Of a DNA stretch of 64,000 nucleotides, positions 39,736 to 48,644 are shown piece by piece. Made by a program: the position numbers and the translations under genes. Below the pieces are notes generated by a model. It was not told where the DNA came from. It ran no database searches and worked only from the letters and a program-made list of their open reading frames with translations. Source of the stretch: Microbacterium azadirachtae. Lineage in GTDB: Bacteria > Actinomycetota > Actinomycetes > Actinomycetales > Microbacteriaceae. The DNA lies in the NCBI RefSeq assembly GCF_000956545.1, contig NZ_JYIT01000083.1, positions 62,001-126,000 of the forward strand. Reading direction: 5' to 3'. Positions within the stretch are counted from its first letter, which is position 1. Each line of letters opens with the position of its first letter.

Positions 39736-40608
39736 TCAGGCGCGGGGGACGAGCCCCTCGGCGGAGACCTCCGCGTGCACGCGCCGCTCGGGCGTGCGCT
39801 CCCCGGCCGTCACCGGGATGCCCAGCCGGTTCTCCGCGGGCGGCAGCGGGCAGGTGGCGAAGTCGGTGTACGCGCACGGCAGGTTCGTCGCGCGGTTGAA
39901 GTCGATCACCACCGCATCGGATCCCTCGTCCACTTCGAACGACACGGTCCGGTTCGCGGCGTACGTGGTGACGCCGCTGGTCGCATCCGTGAAGAGGGCG
40001 AACAGCGCCCCGGGCTCGTGCCCGCGGAACGCGAGCAGCCGGAACGGCTCGTCGTCGAGGACGAACTCGACGTAGCCGGGGGAGTCGTACACGTGGCTGA
40101 GGCCGTCCACGGCCGCGCCCACCTCGATCGCCCGCGGCGCCACGAACCGGACGAACCGGCCCGTGATCCGCCAGCGGGGATCCGGTGGGAACGCGGCCGT
40201 CCCCGTGTAGGCCGACAGGAACGGGAAGTCGGGGCGGCGCGGTCGCAGGAGGTCCCGTCCGCCGCGCTTGGCGACCTCGACCACGCCTCCCTCGAACCCG
40301 ACCGTCACGCCGCCGCGTTCGGCGAGGGGCCCGAAGGCATGGGTCCCGGTCGCCTCGGCGCCGTCCACCGTCAGGGCCTCGTCCTCCGCGAGCACCACGA
40401 CCGGCCCGGTGACCCCCGTGAACCACTCCCCGGGGAGTCCCGGGAAGCGGCGCGGTTCGGCGGTCAGCCAGAACAGGCCGGTGACGGCGAGGAAGCCGTG
40501 CGGATCCGCCCGGCGCTCCTCGTGCGCGTCGTGCCAGCGGTCCCACTCGCGCGCGAACGGATCCTGCGCCGGCGAGTCCGTCGTCACGACCGGCGCCGGG
40601 AGCGTCAT
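39736..40608 (-). CDS. DUF1684 protein (second of two)
   Basis: 290 aa. Same domain as the gene at 30101: WDRWHDAHEERRADPHG, LAVTGLFWLTAEPRRFPGLPGEW, AFPPDPRW and the C-terminal NLPCAYTDFATC with LPPAENRLG. The two cysteines, Tyr, Asp and Asn-Arg are conserved in both copies. No signal peptide or membrane segment. It is the last gene of the minus-strand operon; its ATG overlaps the stop of the NtaA-type monooxygenase (40605-40608). Consistent linkage with monooxygenases suggests a step on the same substrate, but no activity is known to me. Confidence 0.88.
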   Translation of the reverse strand: MTLPAPVVTTDSPAQDPFAREWDRWHDAHEERRADPHGFLAVTGLFWLTAEPRRFPGLPGEWFTGVTGPVVVLAEDEALTVDGAEATGTHAFGPLAERGGVTVGFEGGVVEVAKRGGRDLLRPRRPDFPFLSAYTGTAAFPPDPRWRITGRFVRFVAPRAIEVGAAVDGLSHVYDSPGYVEFVLDDEPFRLLAFRGHEPGALFALFTDATSGVTTYAANRTVSFEVDEGSDAVVIDFNRATNLPCAYTDFATCPLPPAENRLGIPVTAGERTPERRVHAEVSAEGLVPRA

Positions 40609-41990
40609 CGGCCCGTCTCCGTCGCCGCGGAGAGGAGCTCCGCGGAACGCGCCGGCAGGGGCAGGCCCAGGTTCTCACGCAGGGTCGTGCCCTCGTACTC
40701 GCTGCGCAGCGAACCGCGCTCCTGCAGCAGCGGCACGACCTGGTCGACGAACTCGTCGAGGCCGGAGGGGACGAGGTGGGATCCGAGGACCACGCCGTCG
40801 CCGCCGTCCTCCTGCACGAACGTGTCGAGCTGATCCGCGATCTCCGCGGCGGTGCCGACGTATCCGGGGCCACGGCTGATCTCACGCGCGAGCCCGCGGA
40901 ACGTGAGACCGCGCTCGTCGGCGAGTTCGCGCCAGGTGCGCACCGTCTCGAACCGGTCCTGGAACACGAACGCGCGACCCTGGATGATCGAGGGCGCTTC
41001 GGGGTCCGGATCCACGTCCGGAACCGGTCCGTCGAGGTCGTAGGCCGACAGGTCGCGGTTCCACACCTGCTCGAACGTCACCTGGATGGTCTTGTCGGTC
41101 AGCTGCTGCTCGAGGATGTGGCGCGCCTTCTCCTCCGCGTCCTTCGCCGAGTCCCCGATCACGAATCCCGCCGCCGGCAGGATCTTGATCTCGTCCGGTC
41201 CGCGACCGAAGCGCGCGGCGCGCTCCCGGATGTCCGCGGAGAAGGCCTTGCCCTCGGGCAGCGACGAGTAGGGCGAGAAGATCGCATCCGCGGTCGCGGC
41301 CGCGAAGTCGCGGCCCTGCGGGGAGACCCCCGCCTGCACGATGACCGGGCGGCCCTGCGGGCTGCGCGGCACGGTGAAGCGGCCCGCGATGTCGAACTGC
41401 GTGGTGGACTGGGCGAACGCGCCGGCGTCGGCGTCGGCGCGGAAGACCCCCGCCGCCTTGTCCGCGACGATCGCCTCCTCGGCCCACGAGTCCCACAGCC
41501 GGCGGACGGCCGCGACGGTCTCCTCGGCGCGCACGTAGCGCTCGCTGTGCGGAAGGAAGCCGCCGCGGCGGAAGTTCGCCCCGGTGAACGCGTCGAACGA
41601 GGTGACGACGTTCCACCCCGCCCGGCCTCCGGAGAGGTGGTCCAGGCTGGCGATCTGACGGGCGAGCTCGTACGGCTCGTTGAACGTGGCGTTCAGCGTG
41701 CCCACCAGGCCGAGGTGGTCGGTCACCGCGGCCAGTGAGGCCAGCACGGCTAGCGTGTCGGGGCGGCCGGCGATGTCGTGGTCGAAGATCCGGCCGGCCC
41801 GGGCGCGCAGGGCGAGGCCCTCGGCGAGGAAGAAGTAGTCGAAGCGCCCGCGCTCGGCGGTCTGCGCGACGTGACGGAAGGTGGAGAAGTCGATCTGGCT
41901 GCCCGCATCCGGGTGCTCCCAGAGCGTGTGCTCGTTGACTCCGCCGACGTACGCGGCGAGGATGATCTGCTTGCGTGCTCTCGTGGTCAT
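40605..41990 (-). CDS. FMN-dependent monooxygenase, NtaA/SnaA/DszA family
   Basis: 461 aa. ARKQIILAAYVGGVNEHTLWEHP at the start, FDYFFLAEG, LGLVGTLNATFNEPYELARQIASLDHLSGGRAGWNVVTS (in parts), RPVIVQAGVSPQGRDFAA and GTAAEIADQLDTFVQEDGGDG all fit the NtaA/SnaA/DszA/SoxA group. Members split C-N or C-S bonds of EDTA-like chelators, dibenzothiophene sulfone or S-alkyl cysteines (CmoJ/YxeK/YtnJ type) with FMNH2 and O2. Ribosome site GAGGAG. Coupled to the DUF1684 gene downstream. Confidence 0.92.
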   Translation of the reverse strand: MTTRARKQIILAAYVGGVNEHTLWEHPDAGSQIDFSTFRHVAQTAERGRFDYFFLAEGLALRARAGRIFDHDIAGRPDTLAVLASLAAVTDHLGLVGTLNATFNEPYELARQIASLDHLSGGRAGWNVVTSFDAFTGANFRRGGFLPHSERYVRAEETVAAVRRLWDSWAEEAIVADKAAGVFRADADAGAFAQSTTQFDIAGRFTVPRSPQGRPVIVQAGVSPQGRDFAAATADAIFSPYSSLPEGKAFSADIRERAARFGRGPDEIKILPAAGFVIGDSAKDAEEKARHILEQQLTDKTIQVTFEQVWNRDLSAYDLDGPVPDVDPDPEAPSIIQGRAFVFQDRFETVRTWRELADERGLTFRGLAREISRGPGYVGTAAEIADQLDTFVQEDGGDGVVLGSHLVPSGLDEFVDQVVPLLQERGSLRSEYEGTTLRENLGLPLPARSAELLSAATETGR

Positions 41991-42009
41991 GGTGTTCTCC
42001 TCAGATCGG

Positions 42010-43200
42010 TCAGACGCCGGCGTAGCGACTGGGAACGTGCTCCGGCAGGCCGAGCAGCCCGCGCAGTGTGTCCGCCTCGTAGGCGTCGTGGAAGAGGCCT
42101 CGGGCGCGCAGCTCGGCGGCGAACGCGCCCGCGATGCGGGGCAGGTCGTCGGTCAGCACCCCGGGGCGCAGGCGCACCCCGGCGTATCCGAGGGCTCCGA
42201 GCTCGGCGACGAGGTCTGCGAGCTCGGAGGCGGAGCCGGTGAACACGCGGGCATCGCTCACGAGCGGCCGGCCGAGGTCGTCGAGACGTCGGAGCCGATC
42301 GGCCGCGCGCTCGCCGTCCGGGTCGTCGAGGAAGACGACGAGGTCGGCGAAGACCTGCAGAGGGGCGCCCTCGCGCTCCTCCGCCGCGTCGGCGACGTCG
42401 GTCAGGATCCGCTCCGCCTGCACGGCGTCGGCCGGGGTGACGAAGACGAGATCCGCCGAGCGGGCCGCGAGCCGGTAGGGCACCTCGGCGTGCGCGAGGG
42501 CGGCGACGACCGGCTGGCCCTGGGGCGGGCGCGGCGTGATCGACGGGCCCCGGACGCTGAACCAGCGACCCTCGAAGTCGATCTCGTGCACCTTGTCCGC
42601 GTCGAGGAACCTGTCGGTGGCGACGTCGCGGATCTCGGCGTCGTCCTCCCAGCTGTCCCAGAGCCGGCGAACGACCTCGACGGCGTCGGCGGCCTCGTCG
42701 AAGAGATCGTCGACCAGGGCGGCGAAGGCCGGATCGCCCCAGCCGACCTGGTCGCCGGGGTGGGCCCGGCGTCCGAAGTGGGCGGCCTCATCGGCCCGTC
42801 CCGAGACCTTCACCTGCCACCCGGCTCGTCCTTCGCTCGTGTAGTCGAGCGTCGCGATGCCGGTGGACACGTGGAAGGGCTCCGTGTGCGTCGTCGTCAC
42901 CGTCGGGATCAGCCCGATGCGGGAGGTGACCGGCGCCACACGGGAGGCGATCAGCAGCGCATCCAGGCGCCCGCGCACCTCGTCGGTGCGATCGTCCCCG
43001 CGGACGGGATCCGAGGACTGCAGCGCGAGCGAGTCCTCGATGGTGACGAAGTCGAGGAGCCCCTCCTCCGCCGTGCGGACGAGGTCGGTCCAGTACAGGG
43101 CGGTGAACAGCTCGGCGGGCCGTGAGGACGGCTCCCGCCATGCGGCAGGATGCCAGCCGGCGCCCTCGAGGGCGACGCCGACGCGAAGTCGTGAACTCAT
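42010..43200 (-). CDS. FMN-dependent monooxygenase, LLM class (second NtaA-like)
   Basis: 396 aa. Luciferase-like fold: LVRTAEEGLLDFVTIEDSLAL, PTVTTTHTEPFHVSTGIATLDYTSEGRAGWQVK (in parts), RRLWDSWEDDAE and PPQGQPVVAALAHAEVPYRLAARSADLVFV. The DSWEDDA-DAxxxxF-HEIDFEG block (in DKVHEIDFEGRWFSVRGP) is typical of the NtaA-type subgroup. Ribosome site AAGGAG. Nineteen bp ahead of the next monooxygenase gene in the same operon, so two NtaA-type enzymes are made together. Substrates may differ by chain length or acyl group. Confidence 0.88.
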   Translation of the reverse strand: MSSRLRVGVALEGAGWHPAAWREPSSRPAELFTALYWTDLVRTAEEGLLDFVTIEDSLALQSSDPVRGDDRTDEVRGRLDALLIASRVAPVTSRIGLIPTVTTTHTEPFHVSTGIATLDYTSEGRAGWQVKVSGRADEAAHFGRRAHPGDQVGWGDPAFAALVDDLFDEAADAVEVVRRLWDSWEDDAEIRDVATDRFLDADKVHEIDFEGRWFSVRGPSITPRPPQGQPVVAALAHAEVPYRLAARSADLVFVTPADAVQAERILTDVADAAEEREGAPLQVFADLVVFLDDPDGERAADRLRRLDDLGRPLVSDARVFTGSASELADLVAELGALGYAGVRLRPGVLTDDLPRIAGAFAAELRARGLFHDAYEADTLRGLLGLPEHVPSRYAGV

Positions 43201-43211
43201 GATGTGCTCCT

Positions 43212-43258
43212 TGTCTGGGACGGTCGATGTGTCTGGGGCGGTCGAGGCGGACGGTCGA
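43212..43258 (-). repeat. Short direct repeats in the spacer before a monooxygenase gene
   Basis: Plus-strand TGTCTGGGACGGTCGA (43212-43227) and TGTCTGGGGCGGTCGA (43230-43245), then a partial copy ending GGACGGTCGA (43258). As at 37283-37345, the repeats lie next to the ribosome site of an operon gene. Confidence 0.75.
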
Positions 43259-43267
43259 GGGGATCCG

Positions 43268-44287
43268 CTAGGCGGCGGCAGGGGCGAGTGCTCCCGCTGC
43301 CGGCACCCAGCCGAGGCGGGGCAGGACCGCGTGGCGGATGTCGGAGAGGATCTGGCGGTAGTCGTCGAGCGACAGCGCGTACGGCAGGGCGATGCGCAGC
43401 TCGGTGAGGCCGTCGATCGCGGGGTCGGAGGCGAGCCGTTCGACGATCTCCTCGGCGGTGCCGAACAGATCCCGCTGGAACACGTGCCCGTTCGTGGGCT
43501 GCTCGGTGCGCGCCTGCCTGCTCTCCGCGAACGCCGTGTACCGCGCGCGCTGGTCGGCCGTGGCGCTGTCGACCGGCAGGATCACCCGCTCGACGCCGAC
43601 CGATCCCGTGCCGGGACCGGCGAAGTGCGCGTGGTAGTCGTCGATGTGGGCGCGCTGCGCGTCCTCGAAGGAGGCGGCTCCCGCCGCGGCGGTGATGTTC
43701 CCGAGCAGGAGCTTGAGCCCCTGGCCGGCGGCCCAGCGCACCGAGCGGGCGGAGCCGCCGCCGAGCCACACCCTGTCCCGGAGGCCGGCGATGTGCGGCT
43801 GCACCCGTGGCGTCTGCGGGCCGTAGGGCGTGGGGATGTCCGCACCGAGGCTGCGGCCCTCCAGGGCTTCCAGGAAGCGCCCGATCAGGACGTAGGGGTC
43901 GATGTCGCCGTCCTCGACCCGGCCGAGGTCCCGCAGCAGCGCTCCGTGCGGCGCCGACGAGCTGATCCCGACGTTGAGCCGGCCGCCGGAGAGGGCGTCG
44001 ACCGTGCCGAAGTCCTCGGCCAGGCGGAACGGCGTCTCGTAGCCGAGCGGCACCACCGCCGTCTCCAGGCGGATGCTCCGGGTGCGCTGCGTGGCCGCGG
44101 CGAGGAAGGTTAGCGCCGACGAGACGCCGCGCTCGAGATGGCGCTGGCGGATCCCGGCCACCTGGAGCCCGATCTCCTCGGCGAACTCGAACAGCCGCAG
44201 CGTGTCCTCCAGACCCGCCGCGGGGTCGGTCTCCGGGTAGTTGCCGGCCAGGGTGAAGCCGGCGGAGGCGATGGTCGCGGTGCTCAT
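43268..44287 (-). CDS. LLM-class flavin-dependent oxidoreductase
   Basis: 339 aa. ASAGFTLAGNYPE, LFEFAEEIGLQVAGIRQRH, RSIRLETAVVPLGYETPFRLAEDFGTVDALSGGRLNVGISSSAP (in parts) and VWLGGGSARSVRWAAGQGLKLL are luciferase-like motifs. Starts at 44287, sharing one base with the TGA of the binding-protein gene, so it is coupled to the transporter. Fourth flavin-dependent oxygenase of the island. The C-terminus ends in a short Ala-rich tail. Confidence 0.88.
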   Translation of the reverse strand: MSTATIASAGFTLAGNYPETDPAAGLEDTLRLFEFAEEIGLQVAGIRQRHLERGVSSALTFLAAATQRTRSIRLETAVVPLGYETPFRLAEDFGTVDALSGGRLNVGISSSAPHGALLRDLGRVEDGDIDPYVLIGRFLEALEGRSLGADIPTPYGPQTPRVQPHIAGLRDRVWLGGGSARSVRWAAGQGLKLLLGNITAAAGAASFEDAQRAHIDDYHAHFAGPGTGSVGVERVILPVDSATADQRARYTAFAESRQARTEQPTNGHVFQRDLFGTAEEIVERLASDPAIDGLTELRIALPYALSLDDYRQILSDIRHAVLPRLGWVPAAGALAPAAA

Positions 44288-45942
44288 CAGCGGGCGTCCT
44301 TCCAGGCGGAGACCAGCGAGTCCAGGCGCGAGTCGGCGCCGAGCCTGATGCCGTGCACGGTGGACTGGGTCGAGAGGATCGACGTCAGCTCGTGCACCGG
44401 GATCTGGTAGTACTGCGCCGCGATGCGCGCCTGCGCCTCGGCGAGGATCTTGTCGCGCGCGGCCGGGTTCCCCGCGGCCAGCTGGCCCTGCAGCAGGGTC
44501 TCGAGCTCGGGGTCGTCGATGTGCAGCTTCGTGGTGGCCTTCGAGTACTGGGTGCGCAGCACGTCTCCGTCGGCGCGCGAGAGGTTGCCCCACACGATGT
44601 CGAAGTCGCCCGAGGCCTGCTTCGCGAGGAACTCGGGTACGGTGCTGCCGGAGAGCACCACGCCGATCCCGACCTGCTTGAGCTGCTGCTGGATCAGCTC
44701 GAGCGAGGTCTGGTTCGGCCCGAAGTTCGTGATCCACGCCAGCTGCAGGGTCAGCGGAGTGCCGCCCTTCGTGCGGATCCCGTCGGAGCCCTTGGTCCAG
44801 CCCGCCTTGTCGAGGATCGCCGCGGCGTGCTTCGGGTCGTAGGAGAAGTGCTTGCTCTCGTCGGCCCAGGAGGGCGTGTTCTTCGCCAGCGTGCTCGTGG
44901 CGACCGCGAAGAGCTTGTTCAGGGACGTGTCCCGCACGACGGTCGGGTCGATCGCGGCGGCGATCGCCTCCCGCACGGCGATGTCCGAGACGATGGGGCG
45001 GGCGAGGTTGAACGAGAGGCCGAAGCTGATGCCCGGATTGCCGCGGGAGATCAGGGGGTAGCCCGCGTCCTGAAGCGTCTGCACGTCGGTGGGCTGGACG
45101 CCGCCGATGACGTCGACCTGACCGCTGGTCAGGCTTCCGGTGCGCACGCCCGCCTCGGGCGCCACCTGGAAGGTCACGGTGTCCAGGTGGGCGCGCCCGG
45201 TGTTCCCGAGCGGCTGGGGCGCCCAGGCGTAGTTCTTGCGGGCGGCGAGCACGGTCGAGACGTTCTTGGTGTAGCTGTCGAGCGTGAACGGGCCGGTGCC
45301 GACGATGGCCTTGCCGTCGGCGCGGTTCGCGAACGGCACGGCGAGGGTGGCGTTGCCGACGATGCCGAGGCCGACGCTCGCGGTCGAGTTGGGGAACGCG
45401 GCGTTCGGGGTGCTGAAGTCGACCTCGACGGTGTCGTCGTCGATGACCTTGGTCTCCTTGTACCCGACGAAGTTGCTGGTGGTCTGCGTCAGCGCCCCCG
45501 CGGTCTGGATGTCGTCGAAGGTGGCCTTGACGTTGGCGGCGGTGAACGGCGTGCCGTCGGAGAAGGTGACGCCGTGGCGCAGCTCGAAGGTGAACGACGT
45601 GGCGTCGGCGTTGCTCTTGTACGAGGTGGCGAGCCAGGGCTCCAGCTTCCCGGTGTCGGGGTCCTGGTAGAGCAGGGAGTCGACCAGCTGCCGCGTGACG
45701 TACCAGGTGTCGTTGCCGGAGCCGATCCCGGACGGGTTCAGCGAGATCGGGTCGTTGGCGATCGCGAACGTGAGCGCGCCGCCGTCGACGGGCTTCGCGG
45801 AGTCGCCGGTCGGGGCTCCCGCGGGCGCGGGGGCCGAGCAGGCGCTCAGGGCGAGGCCGGCGACGACGGCGATCGAGGCGAGCGCCGTGGTTCGCAGGCG
45901 CAGGGCGGCGCGGGGGCGCGACGCCGTTCGGGTCGGGTTCAT
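44287..45942 (-). CDS. Opp/Dpp-family substrate-binding lipoprotein
   Basis: 551 aa. Signal peptide with lipobox LSAC (lipid-modified Cys near residue 35), then the family-5 binding-protein fold: GGALTFAIANDPISLNP, WYVTRQLVDSLLYQDPDTGKLEPWLATSY, FELRHGVTFSDGTPFTAANVKATFD, VGTGPFTLDSY. Captures a peptide or peptide-like compound for the ABC importer encoded by the next three upstream genes. Ribosome site AAGGAG. Same operon as three monooxygenases, which suggests the cargo is their substrate or a precursor. Confidence 0.93.
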   Translation of the reverse strand: MNPTRTASRPRAALRLRTTALASIAVVAGLALSACSAPAPAGAPTGDSAKPVDGGALTFAIANDPISLNPSGIGSGNDTWYVTRQLVDSLLYQDPDTGKLEPWLATSYKSNADATSFTFELRHGVTFSDGTPFTAANVKATFDDIQTAGALTQTTSNFVGYKETKVIDDDTVEVDFSTPNAAFPNSTASVGLGIVGNATLAVPFANRADGKAIVGTGPFTLDSYTKNVSTVLAARKNYAWAPQPLGNTGRAHLDTVTFQVAPEAGVRTGSLTSGQVDVIGGVQPTDVQTLQDAGYPLISRGNPGISFGLSFNLARPIVSDIAVREAIAAAIDPTVVRDTSLNKLFAVATSTLAKNTPSWADESKHFSYDPKHAAAILDKAGWTKGSDGIRTKGGTPLTLQLAWITNFGPNQTSLELIQQQLKQVGIGVVLSGSTVPEFLAKQASGDFDIVWGNLSRADGDVLRTQYSKATTKLHIDDPELETLLQGQLAAGNPAARDKILAEAQARIAAQYYQIPVHELTSILSTQSTVHGIRLGADSRLDSLVSAWKDAR

Positions 45943-46005
45943 GGTGGCTCCTTGGTGGGGGTGCGGTCCGGTGCAGGACGGAAGGGGTTCGGGAAGAGGA
46001 GACGG

Positions 46006-47694
46006 TCAGCGGGGGATCCGCAGGCCGCCGGGGATCGCGTCGAGCAGGGTGCGGGTGTACTCGGTGCGCGGATGGTCGAAGATCTCCTGGGCGCTGCCGG
46101 ACTCGACGAGGCGACCGCGCTGCATCACGCCCACGGTGTGCGCGATCTGGCGGACCACGGCGAGGTCGTGGGAGATGAAGAGGTAGCTGACGCCGAACTC
46201 GCACTGGATGGTGCCGAGCAGGGTGAGGATCTGGTGCTGGATCGACACGTCGAGGGCGGAGACCGGCTCGTCGAGCACGATGAGCTCGGGCGAGATCGCG
46301 AGGGCGCGGGCGATCGCGACGCGCTGCCGCTGCCCGCCGGAGAGCTCCGACGGCCTGCGCTGCAGCACCGAGGACGGGAGCGCGACGACGTCGGTCAGCT
46401 CGGCGGCGCGGGCGCGGCGCCGCGTCCGGTCGCCGAGCCGGTAGGCGACGAGCGGGTCGCTGATGATCTGCTCGATCGTCAGCCGCGGGTTCAGCGCGGC
46501 ATAGGGGTTCTGCTGCACGAGCTGCACCCGGCGGCGCAGCTGTCGCAGCTCCGCGCCGTGGAGGGCGGTGACGTCGGCGCCGTCGAATCGCACGGTGCCG
46601 GAGGTCGGGTCGGTGAGGCGCAGCGCCAGCCGGGCGGTGGTCGTCTTGCCCGAGCCCGACTCGCCGACGAGGGCGAGCGTCCGGCCGCGCTCGATCCGGA
46701 AGCCGACGCCGTCGACGGCGCGCTGGACGGCGCCGCCCGAACCGGGCAGCGCGAACTCCTTCACCAGCGCGTCGACCTCCAGGACGGGGTCGCCGGGGGC
46801 GGGAGGCGCGGCCACGTCGCGGGGAGCGAACGGATCGCCGGGACGCCCGCGCAGCACGATCGGCGACGACGTGTCGGCGACCAGCGGCTCGTGGCGCGCG
46901 TTCAGACCGGGCGCGGCCGCGATGAGCTGGCGGGTGTAGGGGTGCTCGGGGGTGAGTAGCACCTGATCCGGCGTGCCCTGCTCGACGATCCGGCCCTGGG
47001 ACATCACGACGATGCGGTCGGCCCGGTCCGCGGCGACGCCCAGGTCGTGCGTGATGAGCAGGAGGCTCGCGCCGCGTTCGCGCTTGAGCTCGTCGAGATG
47101 GTCCAGGATCTGCCGCTGCACGGTCACGTCGAGCGCGCTCGTCGGCTCGTCGGCGATGATCAGCTGCGGATCGGCGGCGATCGCGATCGCGATGAGGACG
47201 CGCTGACGCATCCCGCCGGACAGCTCATGCGGATATTGCCGGGCGCGCAGGGCGGCGTCCGGCAGGCCGGCGCGCTCCAGCGCCTGCACGGCGCGCTGTG
47301 CCGCGTCGCGCCGGTCGGCGAGCCCGTGCACGCGCAGCACCTCTGCCACCTGCGTGCCGATCCGCTGCACAGGGTTGAGGCTCACGGTGGGGTCCTGCGG
47401 CACGAACCCGATCCGGCGCCCGCGCACCGACCGCAGAGCGGAGGTCGACGCGGTGGCCAGGTCGATCCCGTCGAAGCGGATGGCGCCCGAGGCGATCTGC
47501 GCCGCACCCGGCAGCAGCCGGATCACCGCGTGCACGGTCGTCGACTTGCCGGATCCCGATTCGCCGACGATCGCGACGGTCTCGCCGGGCGCGACGGACA
47601 GGCTCGCGTCGCGCACCGCGTCCACGCGGCCCCGTGCCGTGCGGTACGCCACGGAGAGGGACTCGATCTCGAGCAGAGGCGCCTGCGCGGTCAT
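46006..47694 (-). CDS. Fused double ATPase of Opp/Dpp importer (DppD-DppF type)
   Basis: 562 aa with two complete ATPase domains in tandem. First domain: GESGSGKST (about 41-49), LSGGMRQRVLIAIA, LIIADEPTSALDV. Second domain from about residue 315: GESGSGKTT, LSGGQRQRVAIARAL, LIVLDEPVSALDV. The oligopeptide-transporter C-terminal motif (EHPYTRQLIAAAPG and RTEYTRTLLDAIPGG) is present in each half. Two separate proteins in E. coli are one chain here, a frequent actinobacterial and rhizobial arrangement. ATGA overlap with the permease gene. Confidence 0.95.
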   Translation of the reverse strand: MTAQAPLLEIESLSVAYRTARGRVDAVRDASLSVAPGETVAIVGESGSGKSTTVHAVIRLLPGAAQIASGAIRFDGIDLATASTSALRSVRGRRIGFVPQDPTVSLNPVQRIGTQVAEVLRVHGLADRRDAAQRAVQALERAGLPDAALRARQYPHELSGGMRQRVLIAIAIAADPQLIIADEPTSALDVTVQRQILDHLDELKRERGASLLLITHDLGVAADRADRIVVMSQGRIVEQGTPDQVLLTPEHPYTRQLIAAAPGLNARHEPLVADTSSPIVLRGRPGDPFAPRDVAAPPAPGDPVLEVDALVKEFALPGSGGAVQRAVDGVGFRIERGRTLALVGESGSGKTTTARLALRLTDPTSGTVRFDGADVTALHGAELRQLRRRVQLVQQNPYAALNPRLTIEQIISDPLVAYRLGDRTRRRARAAELTDVVALPSSVLQRRPSELSGGQRQRVAIARALAISPELIVLDEPVSALDVSIQHQILTLLGTIQCEFGVSYLFISHDLAVVRQIAHTVGVMQRGRLVESGSAQEIFDHPRTEYTRTLLDAIPGGLRIPR

Positions 47695-48644
47695 GAGGCA
47701 TCCGTCCGTTCGGTGTCGAGCGCCCGGGCGAGCCGGTTCGCGGCCAGCACGGTCAGGGCGATCACGAGCCCCGGGAAGGTGGTGAGCCACCAGGCGTTGC
47801 GGAGGAAGTCGCGGCCGCCCGACACCAGGGCGCCCCATTCGGGGGCGGGCGCGGGCGCGCCGTAACCGAGGAAGCTCAGCGCGGAGACGGCGAGGATCGC
47901 GCCCCCGAGCTCGAGCACGCCGAGGGCGATGCCCGGTCCGGTCGAGTTCGGCAGCACGTGCCGCAGGAGCACCCGGATCCAGCTGTTCCCCGAGGCGCGC
48001 GCGGCCTCGACGTAGGCGGAGCTGCGCACCTTGATGACCTCGGCGCGCATGATGCGCGACACGGAGGCGACGCTGGCGGTGCCGACGGCGATCGCGACGT
48101 TCACGGTGCCGAAGCCCAGGGCGGTGATGACGGCGAGCGAGAGCAGCAGGCTCGGGATCGCCAGGAGCACGTCGGCGATCCGCATCAGGACGGCGTCGGT
48201 CCGCCCACCGGCGAATCCGCTCAGCAGGCCGATCGCGGAACCCGCGATCACGCCCACGGCCACGGCCAGCGAGGCGGCGCTGATCGTCAGCGAGGTGCCG
48301 TGCACGATCCTCGTGTAGAGGTCGCGCCCGATCTGGTCGGTGCCGAACCAGTGCGCGGCGGAGGGCCCCTGCAGGTGCTCGGCGGGCACGCCCGCGAGCG
48401 GGTCGCCGGGAGCGAGCAGGGTCGGGGCGAGCGCGGCGACGATCACGACGACGAGCCAGATCAGGGAGACGGCGGCCGCCGGCCGTCGTGCGAGCCAGGT
48501 CACCGCGCGGGGAGCGGGGGCGTCGCGCTCGCGACGCGACGCCCGCTCGGCGACCGCGTCGTCGAAGCGGTTCGCGGCGGTCCCGCCGAAGCCGTCCGCG
48601 GGATGCTGCGTGCCGTCGGGCAGCAGGGCGATCGTGTCGCTCAT
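47691..48644 (-). CDS. Opp/Dpp-family ABC permease (DppC type)
   Basis: 317 aa, about six membrane segments. GTDQIGRDLYTRIVHGTSLTIS and the EAA loop EAARASGNSWIRVLLRHVLPNS are typical of DppC/OppC. A hydrophilic N-terminal tail of about 50 residues precedes the first membrane segment. Both junctions are ATGA overlaps, with the other permease gene and the ATPase gene. Confidence 0.94.
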   Translation of the reverse strand: MSDTIALLPDGTQHPADGFGGTAANRFDDAVAERASRRERDAPAPRAVTWLARRPAAAVSLIWLVVVIVAALAPTLLAPGDPLAGVPAEHLQGPSAAHWFGTDQIGRDLYTRIVHGTSLTISAASLAVAVGVIAGSAIGLLSGFAGGRTDAVLMRIADVLLAIPSLLLSLAVITALGFGTVNVAIAVGTASVASVSRIMRAEVIKVRSSAYVEAARASGNSWIRVLLRHVLPNSTGPGIALGVLELGGAILAVSALSFLGYGAPAPAPEWGALVSGGRDFLRNAWWLTTFPGLVIALTVLAANRLARALDTERTDAS

